Shown piece by piece: positions 55,292 through 64,000 of a DNA stretch of 64,000 nucleotides. This DNA is from Photorhabdus namnaonensis (GTDB taxonomy: Bacteria > Pseudomonadota > Gammaproteobacteria > Enterobacterales > Enterobacteriaceae): contig NZ_LOIC01000061.1 of NCBI RefSeq assembly GCF_001684335.1, forward strand, positions 89,821-153,820. Direction: 5' to 3'. The notes under the pieces were generated by a model, which saw only the letters and a list, made by a program, of their open reading frames with translations, did not search any database and was not told the origin of the DNA. A program made the translations under genes and the position numbers. Within the stretch, counting starts at the first letter, position 1; the number at the start of each line of letters is the position of its first letter.

Positions 55292-55753
55292 GATGAGAAT
55301 TGTTTTCTTTAAGGTATTGATGTCATACCGTGTATATTGTTGCTTAAATTATAAAAAAGCAACCAGGCTGTACAATTATAGTTAATAATATCTTATGATT
55401 AAGTTGTTCTCAAAACATTCATGTATCAAAAACTTGTTAATTTTTTCAATGTAATACTTAATGGATTGAAAAATAAATGTTCTTCAAGTAAATAATATTT
55501 TTAAATGGAAAGTTTTAAATAACTTATGAGATGATTATCGGTTCAATCATCTTAGTGAGGTTATTGATTGTGTGTTTATGTGATCTATATCTTAAAAAAT
55601 TGTGTGTTAATTTTAATTTTTTGTGAAAAAATGATGAAAATTTGCTTTATATGTTATATGAATGAAGATATAAGGTACATTTAACAATAACTACACCGTT
55701 CTAATAAGAATAAATAGAATCTGATTTTACACTATGGATTAGGGAATTAAGAA
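55292..55753 (+). other. Upstream region of dctA with dyad and CRP-like site
   Basis: A 462-bp AT-rich stretch without a gene. At 55529-55552, AGATGATT and AATCATCT form an 8-bp inverted repeat. At 55579-55594, TGTGATCTATATCTTA matches a CRP site well in its first half (TGTGA) and weakly in the second. dctA is CRP-activated in E. coli, so a CRP site is expected here. Confidence 0.45.
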
Positions 55754-57007
55754 GTGAAGAAAAATTTACTAAAGAGTCTTTATTTTCAAGTTTTGGTCGC
55801 AATAACTATCGGCATACTTTTGGGGCATTTCTACCCACAACTTGGTGCGGAAATGAAGCCATTAGGTGATGGATTTGTCAAATTAATCAAAATGGTTATT
55901 GCTCCTGTTATTTTCTGTACCGTTGTGACCGGTATCGCAGGTATGGAAAGTATGAAAGCTGTTGGTAAAACAGGCGCTATTGCATTGGTATATTTTGAAA
56001 TAGTTAGCACAATCGCTTTGATTATTGGGCTAATTGTTGTCAATGTTGTACAGCCTGGTGCAGGGATGAATATTGATCCCTCTACATTAGATGTTAAAGC
56101 GGTATCCCTATATGCGGAAAAGGCGGCTGAACAAGGAATAATCGCATTTTTGCTTGATGTTATTCCGGCTAGTGTCATCGGAGCGTTTGCCAGTGGCAAT
56201 ATTTTGCAGGTCCTATTATTTGCTGTGTTATTTGGTTTTGCACTTCATCGTTTAGGAGAGAAAGGGAAACCAATCTTTAATATTATTGATGGTTTTTCTC
56301 ATGTTATTTTCGGTATTATCAATATGATAATGCGATTAGCTCCTTTGGGGGCTTTTGGCGCAATGGCATTTACCATCGGGAAATATGGTATTGGTACATT
56401 GGTACAATTAGGGCAATTAATAGTTTGCTTTTATATCACCTGTATTCTTTTTGTAGTGTTTGTTTTAGGAACAATTGCAAAAGCCACTGGGTTTAGTATA
56501 TTCCGATTCATTAATTACATTAAAGAAGAATTATTAATCGTATTGGGAACATCGTCTTCTGAATCTGCATTGCCGCGTATGTTAGATAAAATGGAGAAAG
56601 CGGGATGCCAGAAATCTGTTGTTGGTTTGGTGATACCGACGGGATATTCATTTAATCTGGATGGAACCTCTATTTACCTGACAATGGCCGCGGTATTTAT
56701 TGCTCAAGCGACGAATACTCATATGGATATAGTGCATCAAATAACGCTATTAGTTGTATTGCTTTTATCCTCCAAAGGTGCCGCTGGTGTAACAGGTAGT
56801 GGGTTTATTGTATTAGCTGCGACAATTTCCGCTGTTGGGCATTTACCACTAGCGGGGCTGGCATTAATATTGGGAATAGATCGTTTCATGTCAGAAGCAA
56901 GAGCTTTAACAAATCTGATTGGCAATGGTGTTGCAACGATTGTGGTAGCGAAGCGTTGTCGTCAGCTTGATGAAAGCAAATTAAACGAAGTGTTAAATGC
57001 TAAATAA
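55754..57007 (+). CDS. dctA: Aerobic C4-dicarboxylate transporter DctA
   Basis: A 417-residue inner-membrane symporter of the dicarboxylate/amino acid:cation family, importing succinate, fumarate and malate with protons. The start is a GTG with AGGGA 9 bp upstream. Eight membrane helices are evident. The serine-rich re-entrant loop [12 protein letters not shown] (about residues 270-281) and the NLDGTSIY motif (about 302-309) are the substrate-binding signatures of the family, followed by [13 protein letters not shown]. Length is close to E. coli DctA (428). The glutamate transporter GltP is the main alternative, but the [13 protein letters not shown] start and overall character favour DctA. 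A hairpin follows the gene. Confidence 0.92.
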   Translation: MKKNLLKSLYFQVLVAITIGILLGHFYPQLGAEMKPLGDGFVKLIKMVIAPVIFCTVVTGIAGMESMKAVGKTGAIALVYFEIVSTIALIIGLIVVNVVQPGAGMNIDPSTLDVKAVSLYAEKAAEQGIIAFLLDVIPASVIGAFASGNILQVLLFAVLFGFALHRLGEKGKPIFNIIDGFSHVIFGIINMIMRLAPLGAFGAMAFTIGKYGIGTLVQLGQLIVCFYITCILFVVFVLGTIAKATGFSIFRFINYIKEELLIVLGTSSSESALPRMLDKMEKAGCQKSVVGLVIPTGYSFNLDGTSIYLTMAAVFIAQATNTHMDIVHQITLLVVLLLSSKGAAGVTGSGFIVLAATISAVGHLPLAGLALILGIDRFMSEARALTNLIGNGVATIVVAKRCRQLDESKLNEVLNAK

Positions 57008-57047
57008 ATAGATCTTTAAGTTTTTATCTATTCGATGATTAATAAAA

Positions 57048-57072
57048 TAATGCCGGCTTTTAACCGGCATTA
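57048..57072. terminator. Hairpin after dctA
   Basis: TAATGCCGG and CCGGCATTA form a 9-bp stem with a 7-nt loop. The T-rich side faces the minus strand, so termination of dctA itself may be modest. Confidence 0.6.
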
Positions 57073-57430
57073 ATTCTAATCAATAATAGAGTACCGTGTA
57101 ATTCGAAAAAGCTTACTATTTGAATGGATAGCATTTCTGTACTGTGCTGATTATTGATATATGCGATTTATTTCAGTTGAGATGTAGCGGAAGGTTTCAA
57201 AGAAACGGATAGGGTAACGGAACAGGCTGATGCCAATGTGGTCAATATTATCCCTGAGTTGGGTGTTTTAGTAGTCAGTGCTGGAGAGTGGCCCCTTGTT
57301 TACCTGAGTCAGATAAAGAAATCGGGTTTTATGGGGTAGCATGATTAAGTATATGACGCGTAATTTAGGGCTTACATTAAATAGCACAAAATGGTAAATT
57401 AAATAAACGTCAACAACTTAATAGTATGAA
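57073..57430. other. Intergenic stretch with possible coding remnant
   Basis: About 360 bp without a gene. On the minus strand, 57151-57260 reads as a short open tail (GISLFRYPIRFF, then FRYISTEINRIYQ and stop) with no start. It may be a decayed 3' end of an unidentified gene. The small lipoprotein promoter should lie at the right-hand end. Confidence 0.35.
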
Positions 57431-57784
57431 ATGTTTAAAAAATTAACTTTACCATTGACTGTCATATTTCTTTCTGGATGTGTTCACACTACTCCTATGC
57501 CTGTTCAAATATCACAACCTGGTGACAATTTGATGTCATGCGAGTCTGTCATTTTTGAAATGGAGAAAATGCAGAATCTTGTTAAACAGAAAGATAGTGA
57601 ATTGAATGGACAAATAGCGAAAAATTCAGCCTTGGGTGTCACTGGAGTGTTCTTGCTGATTCCGCTTTTCTTCATAGATACTAGCGATGCAAAAACGGTA
57701 GAAGGAAAGGCAGCAAAAGATAGGTACGAAAAACTACAGCAAATCTATCGTGATAAGAGCTGTGCAGAGAAAGAAAAAAAGTAA
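57431..57784 (+). CDS. Small predicted lipoprotein
   Basis: A 117-residue protein with a lipoprotein signal peptide: basic start MFKK, hydrophobic stretch and lipobox LSGC with Cys17. After residue 17 there is a segment with a coiled-coil character (FEMEKMQNLVKQKDSELNG) and a second hydrophobic stretch (ALGVTGVFLLIPLFFID, about residues 74-90), then a charged tail with a cysteine. A Cys at about 38 and one near the C-terminus could pair in the periplasm. I do not recognise a specific function. It is monocistronic, ending at a clear terminator; the ribosome site is weak. Confidence 0.78.
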   Translation: MFKKLTLPLTVIFLSGCVHTTPMPVQISQPGDNLMSCESVIFEMEKMQNLVKQKDSELNGQIAKNSALGVTGVFLLIPLFFIDTSDAKTVEGKAAKDRYEKLQQIYRDKSCAEKEKK

Positions 57785-57802
57785 AAATTCTATTTTGAAT
57801 GA

Positions 57803-57830
57803 AAGCGCCAAGTAAGGCGCTTATTTTTTT
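57803..57830 (+). terminator. Terminator of the small lipoprotein gene
   Basis: AAGCGCC and GGCGCTT form a stem with a 6-nt loop followed by A and seven T residues. Confidence 0.9.
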
Positions 57831-57965
57831 CATGGATAAGAGAATCAATAAGATTGTATTTAGATTCCACTAAACAAAAACGGGCTTGCTTAGACAAGCA
57901 TTGAGTTTATTTACATGATTTAATTGGAAAAATTTAAATTTATTAACCTTGGTGGGATATGCTTC

Positions 57966-58040
57966 TGGCGTCCCCTGCTGGAATCGAACCAGCAATTAGC
58001 CCTTAGGAGGGGCTTGTTATATCCATTTAACTAAGGGGAC
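57966..58040 (-). tRNA. argW: tRNA-Arg (anticodon CCT)
   Basis: A complete 75-nt tRNA including encoded CCA. The acceptor stem GTCCCCT/AGGGGAC, the anticodon arm AGCCC-CTCCTAA-GGGCT with CCT, and the GGTTCGATTCC T-arm are all present. It closely resembles E. coli argW and, as there, lies near mlaA and fadL. It reads rare AGG codons. argW-type genes are common integration sites, but no integrase or duplicated 3' end is seen here. Confidence 0.97.
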
Positions 58041-58228
58041 ATAGCTTTATTATAACGGCTTTTCATTCATAATATAAGGCGTTATAAACTGTTTGCCTAT
58101 TTAGTGATCGCTTGAATTGAGTACCATTCAAGTTGGATTGTCAGTAATATTGACATTATTGATGATCATCGGCGAGTCGTGCAAAAACTGATTTGCCGGA
58201 TCTAGAAGGTTATTACTTGGAGAGATGT

Positions 58229-58984
58229 ATGAAGTATCGTTTGGGGGGAATCGCTCTTACCGCCGCATTACTAGTGGGGTGCGCTAATTCATCTGATACT
58301 GTTGAACAGGGGCGTTCAGACCCACTGGAAGGTTTTAACCGTACAATGTTCAACTTTAATTATGATGTTCTTGACCCTTATGTTTTACGTCCAGTCGCGG
58401 TAGCGTGGCGTGATTATGTGCCGATGCCTGCTCGAAATGGTTTGGGTAATTTTCTGAGTAATCTCGAAGAGCCGGCTAGTATGGTAAACAGTTTCTTGCG
58501 TGGTAATCCATATCAGGGAATGAAACATTTTAATCGTTTTTTCCTGAATACCATTTTGGGTATGGGGGGGCTGATTGATGTTGCAACGATGGCAAACCCC
58601 AAATTGGCAAAAGAAGAGCCAAAACGCTTTGGGAGTACTCTGGGCTATTATAAGGTGGGGTATGGCCCTTATGTTGTATTACCGGGCTATGGCAATTTCA
58701 CCCTACGTGACGAAGGGGGTAACTGGGCGGATATGACTTATCCAATGCTGAGTTATCTGACTATTTGGATGTCAGCCGGCAAGTGGGCATTTGAAGGGAT
58801 TGAAACCCGTGCTCGTTTACTGGATTCTGATGGCTTGTTGAAGAACTCGTCAGATCCTTATTTGATGATGCGTGAGGCTTACTTCCAGAGCCATGATTTT
58901 ATGGCAAGCGGCGGTAAACTGGAAGCCACACAAAATCCAAATGCCGAAGCAATACAGGATGATTTAGATAGTATTGATGATTGA
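58229..58984 (+). CDS. mlaA: MlaA (VacJ), outer-membrane lipid asymmetry lipoprotein
   Basis: A 251-residue outer-membrane lipoprotein that removes misplaced phospholipids from the outer leaflet and hands them to the periplasmic MlaC pathway. The start at 58229 gives the correct signal peptide with lipobox LVGC (Cys18) and a GGAGAG ribosome site; a frame beginning 12 codons earlier is rejected. Family hallmarks are DPLEGFNRTMFNFN at about residues 30-44, RPVAVAWRDYVP, NTILGMGGLIDVA and the YGPYVVLPGYG segment. Length equals that of E. coli MlaA (251). It converges on fadL, with a shared bidirectional terminator, the same neighbourhood as in E. coli. Confidence 0.96.
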   Translation: MKYRLGGIALTAALLVGCANSSDTVEQGRSDPLEGFNRTMFNFNYDVLDPYVLRPVAVAWRDYVPMPARNGLGNFLSNLEEPASMVNSFLRGNPYQGMKHFNRFFLNTILGMGGLIDVATMANPKLAKEEPKRFGSTLGYYKVGYGPYVVLPGYGNFTLRDEGGNWADMTYPMLSYLTIWMSAGKWAFEGIETRARLLDSDGLLKNSSDPYLMMREAYFQSHDFMASGGKLEATQNPNAEAIQDDLDSIDD

Positions 58985-59017
58985 TAACTCCTTATTGGGT
59001 TTTTAACCGCGTAGATA

Positions 59018-59047
59018 AAAAAGGATAGCAATATCGCTATCCTTTTT
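59018..59047. terminator. Bidirectional terminator between mlaA and fadL
   Basis: AAAAAGGATAGC and GCTATCCTTTTT form a 12-bp stem with a 6-nt loop and A- and T-tracts on either side. It can serve both convergent genes. Confidence 0.9.
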
Positions 59048-59062
59048 GAGAGTGGCATATTA

Positions 59063-60403
59063 TTAGAATGCGTAGTTGAAGTTCACACCATATAGCCAGG
59101 CAGTGCCTTTAGCGTCGAATTCGTATGCGTTAGGCAATGCTTCGGACAATTTCTCTTTAACAGTGACTTTCTGACCATGCATATATGAAACACCTACATC
59201 GACAGAAGCATCTTTGTTAAATGCGTAGGTTGCACCAGCACTCAGCCAGAAACGATCTTGATCCGGAATGGAGATAGAACGGTTTTCAGCAGGAACCGGG
59301 CTGTCGTCAAAGGCGATACCTGTACGGAATGTCCAGTTGTCGTCGTGATAATAAGTTGTACCTAAAGCAATACGGTAGGCATCTTTAAAGCCTTCATGTT
59401 TACTAAACAGGACAGATCCATCTTTATTTCTGGTCCCTTTCAGTTCATTAAACTCACTCCAGCCTGCATATGCTAGGCTATAGTGGATAGCCCATTTAGG
59501 CGCTACGCGGTTGTAACCAGAAACTTCCCAGATATCAGGCAAATTGAGATCCAATCTACCGCCAATGGTTTGGCCGCCAGTAGCTGGTAAATGTACTCCC
59601 GCTTTTTCCAGCATTTGACCTAGCTGAACAGGTATGTCGTTTTTATAGTCACCGTCTTTAAACTTAATTTTAACTTTAGAACGGTAAGTCAGGCTGTAGC
59701 GGTTATTTTCATCCACTTCATACATGATGCCTGCGTTCCAGCCATAGCCCCAATCTTTACCTGACAGATTAGCAACTTCATCTGTTGGTTTCACGAGACC
59801 TTTTTTTGGTATCTTGGGGTGTTGATCCAGAATGTATGACAGAGCGCCCGCATGACGGACGATTTCTGCATCCGCATAAACAGCGTTCAGCCCTAAACCA
59901 AAGCTAAAGTGATCATTCAGCTTATAAGCACCGCTTAAGTTGAAGTTCAACGTTGTCAGGTCAGTTTTACCGCCGATAGGGCCTGCCTCATAGTTATTGC
60001 TAAAATCGGTTGCCAGGCCGAAGTTGGTAGTGACCGAAGTACCAACAAACCATTGATCATCGATTGGCATAATGAAATGTAGGTTAGGTATCCAAGCGGT
60101 AGGCGCGATATTTTTAGCGTTAGTACTTTTGCCCGTTATTGGGGATTTACCGGTAATATCAACATCTGGGTTGATATAGATAGCGCCAATGGAAAATGAT
60201 GGGCGATCAAACAGCGTCATTGCTGCTGGGTTACGGCTTCCTACCGATGCGTTATCAGCGACAACGCCTTCCCCGGAAAAAGCGCGGCCCAAAGCCGAAG
60301 TAGAAAATTCATTTAACTGGAAACCAGCAGCGCCAGCATTCGATGAAATTATTGCCACTGCAACCGCTAATGCTGAACGGGTGAACAGGTTTTTCTGGTT
60401 CAT
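59063..60403 (-). CDS. fadL: FadL, long-chain fatty acid outer-membrane transporter
   Basis: A 446-residue outer-membrane beta-barrel that imports long-chain fatty acids. A signal peptide ends at SNAGAAG, followed by the family N-terminus [27 protein letters not shown], the hatch domain with [11 protein letters not shown]. The C-terminus ends in [10 protein letters not shown], with the terminal Phe needed for barrel insertion. The ATG at 60403 is used; a TTG two codons upstream is only an extension of the frame. Length equals E. coli FadL. Two FadR-like sites lie about 90-125 bp upstream, and fadI-fadJ are divergent, so uptake and degradation of fatty acids are co-regulated. Confidence 0.96.
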   Translation of the reverse strand: MNQKNLFTRSALAVAVAIISSNAGAAGFQLNEFSTSALGRAFSGEGVVADNASVGSRNPAAMTLFDRPSFSIGAIYINPDVDITGKSPITGKSTNAKNIAPTAWIPNLHFIMPIDDQWFVGTSVTTNFGLATDFSNNYEAGPIGGKTDLTTLNFNLSGAYKLNDHFSFGLGLNAVYADAEIVRHAGALSYILDQHPKIPKKGLVKPTDEVANLSGKDWGYGWNAGIMYEVDENNRYSLTYRSKVKIKFKDGDYKNDIPVQLGQMLEKAGVHLPATGGQTIGGRLDLNLPDIWEVSGYNRVAPKWAIHYSLAYAGWSEFNELKGTRNKDGSVLFSKHEGFKDAYRIALGTTYYHDDNWTFRTGIAFDDSPVPAENRSISIPDQDRFWLSAGATYAFNKDASVDVGVSYMHGQKVTVKEKLSEALPNAYEFDAKGTAWLYGVNFNYAF

Positions 60404-60488
60404 AACCAAAACCCTCTTGTTTATTATTTAACTATGCCACTTATCTTAGCAAGGAGCGCAGGATTGTAGGGTCGGTTTGCCTCGCTGA

Positions 60489-60527
60489 CAAATCAGACCA
60501 GTCGTGAAGTATAGGTCTGATAACAGT
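60489..60527 (-). promoter_or_regulatory. FadR operators upstream of fadL
   Basis: The complement of 60489-60503 reads ACTGGTCTGATTTGT, close to the FadR consensus. A second, weaker site with AGGTCTGATAACAG lies at about 60514-60527. E. coli fadL also has two FadR sites in its promoter. Confidence 0.68.
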
Positions 60528-60905
60528 TGGTGTTGCAAGAATGTTTTCAAAATATTACCAAGTTGATATCAAAAACGCGACTCAGTTAACAAAAAAATGA
60601 TTTTTGATATTAATAAAAACGTTTAAAAATGATTTTTTAAGATCAAATTTCGGCAGATAAATATTCTTTAGGGGGTAGGGTGAGTTTCCCGGTAGTTAAA
60701 GGGAGATAAAATATTAAAATTCATTATGAATATTTTAGTAATGAAATTGTGACTGGTGTAATAGGCTAATTTCGCATAAAAGCTTGCGAACATGTTCGAA
60801 TAAGTATTGAAACCATTTAGCCATTAAAAAAATTAAAGTTGCGCTTCCTCTCATTTTTGATTTATTCAGGTTTGCTATTTATAAACATTACGCTAACAAT
60901 GATCT
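60528..60905. other. Central part of the fadL-fadI intergenic region
   Basis: About 380 bp, AT-rich, without a gene. Apart from the FadR-like sites on either side I see no specific element. Confidence 0.45.
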
Positions 60906-60922
60906 ATCAGGTCAGACCTGTC
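60906..60922 (+). promoter_or_regulatory. FadR operator upstream of fadIJ
   Basis: Contains the perfect 13-bp palindrome CAGGTCAGACCTG (60908-60920), matching the GGTCNGACC core of FadR sites. It lies 66 bp before the fadI start, fitting repression of beta-oxidation in the absence of long-chain acyl-CoA. Confidence 0.72.
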
Positions 60923-60987
60923 CAGATTGGTTGAAAAGTTTTTTTCAGTAATTTGATTCAGTTAACGATAATCTTTCAGGAGCCGTT

Positions 60988-62298
60988 ATGAGTCGTCCTT
61001 TAACAAAAGTGACACAGCAAGGTGATCGTATCGCCATTGTCAGTGGGCTACGTATTCCATTTGCTAAACAGGCAACATCGTATCACGGCATACCGGCTGT
61101 GGATTTGGGTAAATCAGTCGTCAGCGAACTGGTGACTAGGAGTGGTTTACTTCCTGAAAAGATTGACCAACTGGTGTTTGGGCAAGTAGTGCAAATGCCT
61201 GAAGCGCCGAATATCGCCCGTGAAATCGTTCTTGGCGCTGGGTTAAGTGTGAGTACTGATGCTTATAGTGTATCCCGCGCGTGCGCCACTAGTTTCCAGG
61301 CGATTGCCAATGTGGCTGAAAGCATTATGGCTGGCACGGTGAATATCGGGATTGCCGGCGGAGCGGATTCCTCGTCTGTATTGCCGATTGGTGTGACTAA
61401 ATCCCTGGCTCGTACTCTGGTGGATATGAATAAGGCTAAAACGCTATCGCAACGCCTTAAACTACTTAGTCGCCTTAAATTTCGTGATTTATTGCCTGTA
61501 TCTCCGGCGGTAGCGGAATATTCGACAGGTCTGCGTATGGGAGATACCGCAGAACAGATGGCGAAGACTTACCGTATCAGTCGAGAAGATCAGGATGCGT
61601 TAGCACACCGCTCCCATATTCTGGCGGCGAAAGCTTGGGAACAGGGATTGTTAGCTGATGAAGTCATGACAGCTCATTTCCCACCGTACCGTGAAGCACT
61701 GCTTGAAGATAATAATATTCGTAGAAATTCTGTACTGACCTCTTATGCGAAGCTGCGTCCAGCATTTGACCGTAAGTACGGCACGGTCACTGCTGCAAAC
61801 AGTACACCGCTGACAGATGGTGCGGCGGCGGTCATATTGATGCGTGAATCAGTGGCTAAGGCGTTGGGAACAAAACCGCTCGGTTATCTGCGTAGCTACG
61901 CATTCTCAGCCATTGATGTCTGGCAGGATATGTTATTAGGGCCGTCATACGCCACGCCAATAGCGCTTGATCGGGCCGGTATTACACTAAAAGATCTAAC
62001 TTTAATCGATATGCATGAGGCTTTTGCGGCTCAGACGCTGGCAAACCTGAAAATGTTCGCCAGTGATGAATTTGCTCGTCATAAATTAGGGCGTGCTCAG
62101 GCAATTGGTGAAGTCGATATGGACAAATTTAATGTTTTGGGTGGTTCAATCGCTTATGGGCACCCATTCGCAGCGACAGGAGCTCGTATGGTGACGCAAG
62201 TATTGAATGAGTTGCGCCGTCGTGGCGGAGGGCTTGGGTTGACAACCGCTTGTGCTGCTGGCGGGTTGGGCACGGCTATGGTATTGGAGGTGGAATAA
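60988..62298 (+). CDS. fadI: 3-ketoacyl-CoA thiolase FadI
   Basis: A 436-residue thiolase, the beta subunit of the second (FadI-FadJ) fatty acid oxidation complex. It cleaves 3-ketoacyl-CoA to acetyl-CoA and a shortened acyl-CoA. The active cysteine is Cys99 in SRACATSFQ, the same number as in E. coli FadI. The catalytic His lies in [10 protein letters not shown] and the second cysteine in TACAAGGLG near the C-terminus. Length matches FadI (436) rather than FadA (387). The ATG has AGGAG about 8 bp upstream. Its stop overlaps the fadJ start by 1 bp (TAATG), so the two subunits are translationally coupled. Confidence 0.97.
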   Translation: MSRPLTKVTQQGDRIAIVSGLRIPFAKQATSYHGIPAVDLGKSVVSELVTRSGLLPEKIDQLVFGQVVQMPEAPNIAREIVLGAGLSVSTDAYSVSRACATSFQAIANVAESIMAGTVNIGIAGGADSSSVLPIGVTKSLARTLVDMNKAKTLSQRLKLLSRLKFRDLLPVSPAVAEYSTGLRMGDTAEQMAKTYRISREDQDALAHRSHILAAKAWEQGLLADEVMTAHFPPYREALLEDNNIRRNSVLTSYAKLRPAFDRKYGTVTAANSTPLTDGAAAVILMRESVAKALGTKPLGYLRSYAFSAIDVWQDMLLGPSYATPIALDRAGITLKDLTLIDMHEAFAAQTLANLKMFASDEFARHKLGRAQAIGEVDMDKFNVLGGSIAYGHPFAATGARMVTQVLNELRRRGGGLGLTTACAAGGLGTAMVLEVE

Positions 62299-64000
62299 TG
62301 ACTCAGGCTCAGCATGATGCGGCACCCATCACTACGGGTACAAACCAAACTGCTTCCGTTTTCAGTTTTGATATCAGGCCGGATAAGATCGGCGTTATCA
62401 CCATTAATGTGCCGGGAGAAAAGGTAAATACGCTGAAAGCAGAATTTGTTGATCAGTTTCTGAATGTTTTCAAACAAGCTCAGCAATCTTCGGGTCTTAA
62501 AGGATTAATATTGATTTCCGGTAAACCGGATACATTTATTGCCGGTGCCGATATTTCTATGATTGCCGGATGTAAGACCAAAGAAGACGCGCGAGATTTG
62601 GCTGAAAAGGGCCAGAAACTATTTTCCCAGATAGCTAATTATCCTTTGCCTGTCGTAGCGGCAATTCATGGCGCTTGTTTGGGGGGCGGTTTGGAATTGG
62701 CGCTTGCATGTCATTGGCGTGTATGTTCATTGGACGATAAAACTCGTCTTGGATTACCGGAAGTTCAACTTGGGTTATTACCCGGTTCCGGCGGTACTCA
62801 GCGGTTGCCAAGACTTATTGGCGTTAGTTCAGCGTTGGATATCATGCTGACAGGTAAACAGCTACGGGCGAAACAGGCATTACGGCTCGGGTTGGTGGAT
62901 GATGCTGTGCCGTTGGATATTCTGCTGGACATTGCTATCGAAAAAGTCAAAAAGGGTATTCCTGTGCGTAAGCCTTTGCCGTGGCAACAGCGGTTATTAG
63001 TTGGCCCCTTGGGAAGATACTTTTTGTTTAATATCGTTCGTAAAAAGACACTGGCGAAAACTCGTGGGCATTATCCTGCACCTGAACGAATTATCGATGT
63101 TGTCAAAGAAGGTCTTGAAAAAGGCATGAGTCAGGGTTTACGGGCTGAGGCGGTAGCATTTGGCGAGCTGGCAATGACACGGGAATCTGCGGCTTTACGT
63201 AATCTGTTTTTTGCTGCGACTTCGTTGAAGAATGAAACGGGTTCATCAGAGAGACCGGCGGAAATCAAGCGCGTTGGTATATTAGGTGGTGGCTTGATGG
63301 GCGGAGGCGTTGCGAATGTAACAGCTACTCGCGGCAAACTACCGGTGCGGATTAAAGATATTAATGAAAAGGGCGTTAGCCAGGTATTGAAATATACTTG
63401 GGATTTGTTGTCCAAGCGGGTGAAGCAAAAACGACTACGCCCGGCGGAGCGCGCTCAGCAAATGATGCTGATTTCAGGAACGACGGATTATCGTGGTTTC
63501 GCACAAACCGATATTGTTGTTGAAGCAGTGTTTGAGGATTTGTCACTGAAACAGCAAATGGTGGCGGAAATTGAAACGAATGCTAAACCAGAGACCATAT
63601 TTGCATCTAATACATCTTCACTGCCTATCCATCAGATTGCTGAAAAAGCTCAACGACCAGAACAGGTTATTGGTCTGCATTATTTTAGTCCAGTGGATAA
63701 GATGCCGCTGGTGGAAGTTATTCCACATCAAGGGACCAGTGAGAAAACGATTGCTACAGCCGTTGCTTTGGCGAAGAAACAGGGTAAAACCGCTATTGTG
63801 GTGGGTGATAAAGCTGGGTTTTATGTAAACCGGATTCTTGTCCCTTATATTAGTGAAGCCGCTCATTGTCTGGTAGCAGGAGAACCTATTGACCATATCG
63901 ATGGAGCACTGGTTAATTTTGGTTTTCCGGTAGGGCCGATTAATTTATTGGATGAAGTAGGTATTGATGTTGGCACCAAAATCATGCCGATTCTGGTAGA
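62298..64000 (+). CDS. fadJ: FadJ, fatty acid oxidation complex alpha subunit (5' part)
   Basis: The reading frame starts at the ATG in the TAATG overlap with fadI and stays open for 567 codons to the end of the window; the full protein should be about 710-720 residues. The N-terminal enoyl-CoA hydratase domain (about residues 20-200) has the GADISMI segment, the [15 protein letters not shown] oxyanion region with its catalytic glutamate, and [15 protein letters not shown] with the second glutamate. The 3-hydroxyacyl-CoA dehydrogenase domain begins at about residue 325 with the NAD-binding [14 protein letters not shown]. The motif NTSSLPI and the catalytic [14 protein letters not shown] follow. 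It catalyses hydration and dehydrogenation in beta-oxidation together with FadI. Placement and start are certain; only the 3' end is missing. Confidence 0.97.
   Translation, partial: MTQAQHDAAPITTGTNQTASVFSFDIRPDKIGVITINVPGEKVNTLKAEFVDQFLNVFKQAQQSSGLKGLILISGKPDTFIAGADISMIAGCKTKEDARDLAEKGQKLFSQIANYPLPVVAAIHGACLGGGLELALACHWRVCSLDDKTRLGLPEVQLGLLPGSGGTQRLPRLIGVSSALDIMLTGKQLRAKQALRLGLVDDAVPLDILLDIAIEKVKKGIPVRKPLPWQQRLLVGPLGRYFLFNIVRKKTLAKTRGHYPAPERIIDVVKEGLEKGMSQGLRAEAVAFGELAMTRESAALRNLFFAATSLKNETGSSERPAEIKRVGILGGGLMGGGVANVTATRGKLPVRIKDINEKGVSQVLKYTWDLLSKRVKQKRLRPAERAQQMMLISGTTDYRGFAQTDIVVEAVFEDLSLKQQMVAEIETNAKPETIFASNTSSLPIHQIAEKAQRPEQVIGLHYFSPVDKMPLVEVIPHQGTSEKTIATAVALAKKQGKTAIVVGDKAGFYVNRILVPYISEAAHCLVAGEPIDHIDGALVNFGFPVGPINLLDEVGIDVGTKIMPILV

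Noticed and set aside
57151-57260. A minus-strand stretch reading like the C-terminus of a protein (GISLFRYPIRFF).
   Set aside because: There is no start codon or upstream open frame and I could not assign a family. It is mentioned as a possible remnant but not called as a gene.

Overview
The window looks like a chromosomal segment of an insect-pathogenic enterobacterium, most likely Photorhabdus or a close relative. The reasons are an array of PAS4-type orphan LuxR regulators, a Tc-toxin A subunit, three very large MARTX (RTX) toxins, an exact 127-bp ERIC element and AT-rich intergenic DNA beside ordinary enterobacterial genes (dctA, mlaA, fadL, fadI, fadJ, tRNA-Arg). The genus is an inference; no database was searched.

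Layout. 1-1.9 kb: the end of a type VI secretion baseplate operon (tssF, tssG, tssE). 2.0-4.2 kb: a translationally coupled DNA methyltransferase and putative restriction endonuclease on the minus strand. 4.7-7.3 kb: three intact PAS4-LuxR regulators plus the relic of a fourth, all minus. 8.1-8.7 kb: an unrecognised 211-residue gene. 9.6-31.5 kb: two tandem MARTX toxin genes of 3522 and 3552 codons. 31.8-33.5 kb: a Fic protein with an AbiEi-like N-terminus, preceded by five direct repeats with a 23-bp period. 33.8-34.9 kb: formamidase. 35.4-42.5 kb: a stand-alone Tc toxin A subunit. 42.6-43.3 kb: two orphan antitoxin genes (YefM type and a ParS/MbcA-Xre toxin-binding domain). 44.2-54.4 kb: a third MARTX toxin (3400 codons) whose start lies 20 bp after an ERIC element. 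54.5 kb to the end: housekeeping genes ybfF, dctA, a small lipoprotein, tRNA-Arg(CCT), mlaA, fadL, fadI and the start of fadJ.

The MARTX proteins share one chassis: N-terminal A-type repeats, about 34 B-type repeats of 19 residues, a charged coiled-coil, an exchangeable effector region, an inositol-phosphate-type cysteine protease domain (His/Cys pair) and C-terminal C repeats. The cargo differs. Toxins 2 and 3 carry a YopT-like (C58) cysteine protease with a Cys-His-Asp triad. Toxin 1 carries about 660 cysteine-free residues that I cannot assign. A jelly-roll, DUF642-like module sits before the coiled coil in 0, 2 and 1 copies in toxins 1, 2 and 3. No acyltransferase or type I secretion gene is present, so export must rely on genes elsewhere.

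Regulation. MARTX 1 and 2 share a leader with a promoter-like pair, followed by a terminator-like hairpin in which one base pair has changed on both arms (G-C to A-T). This suggests a conserved RNA structure, either an attenuator or the end of a short RNA. In MARTX 3 the hairpin appears broken and an ERIC element lies next to the start codon. The fad genes have FadR-like operators, the yefM promoter has a GTACA/TGTAC dyad, and the Tc toxin leader has a perfect 15-bp inverted repeat. The region from about 2 to 54 kb reads as an accessory island between a T6SS locus and conserved backbone.
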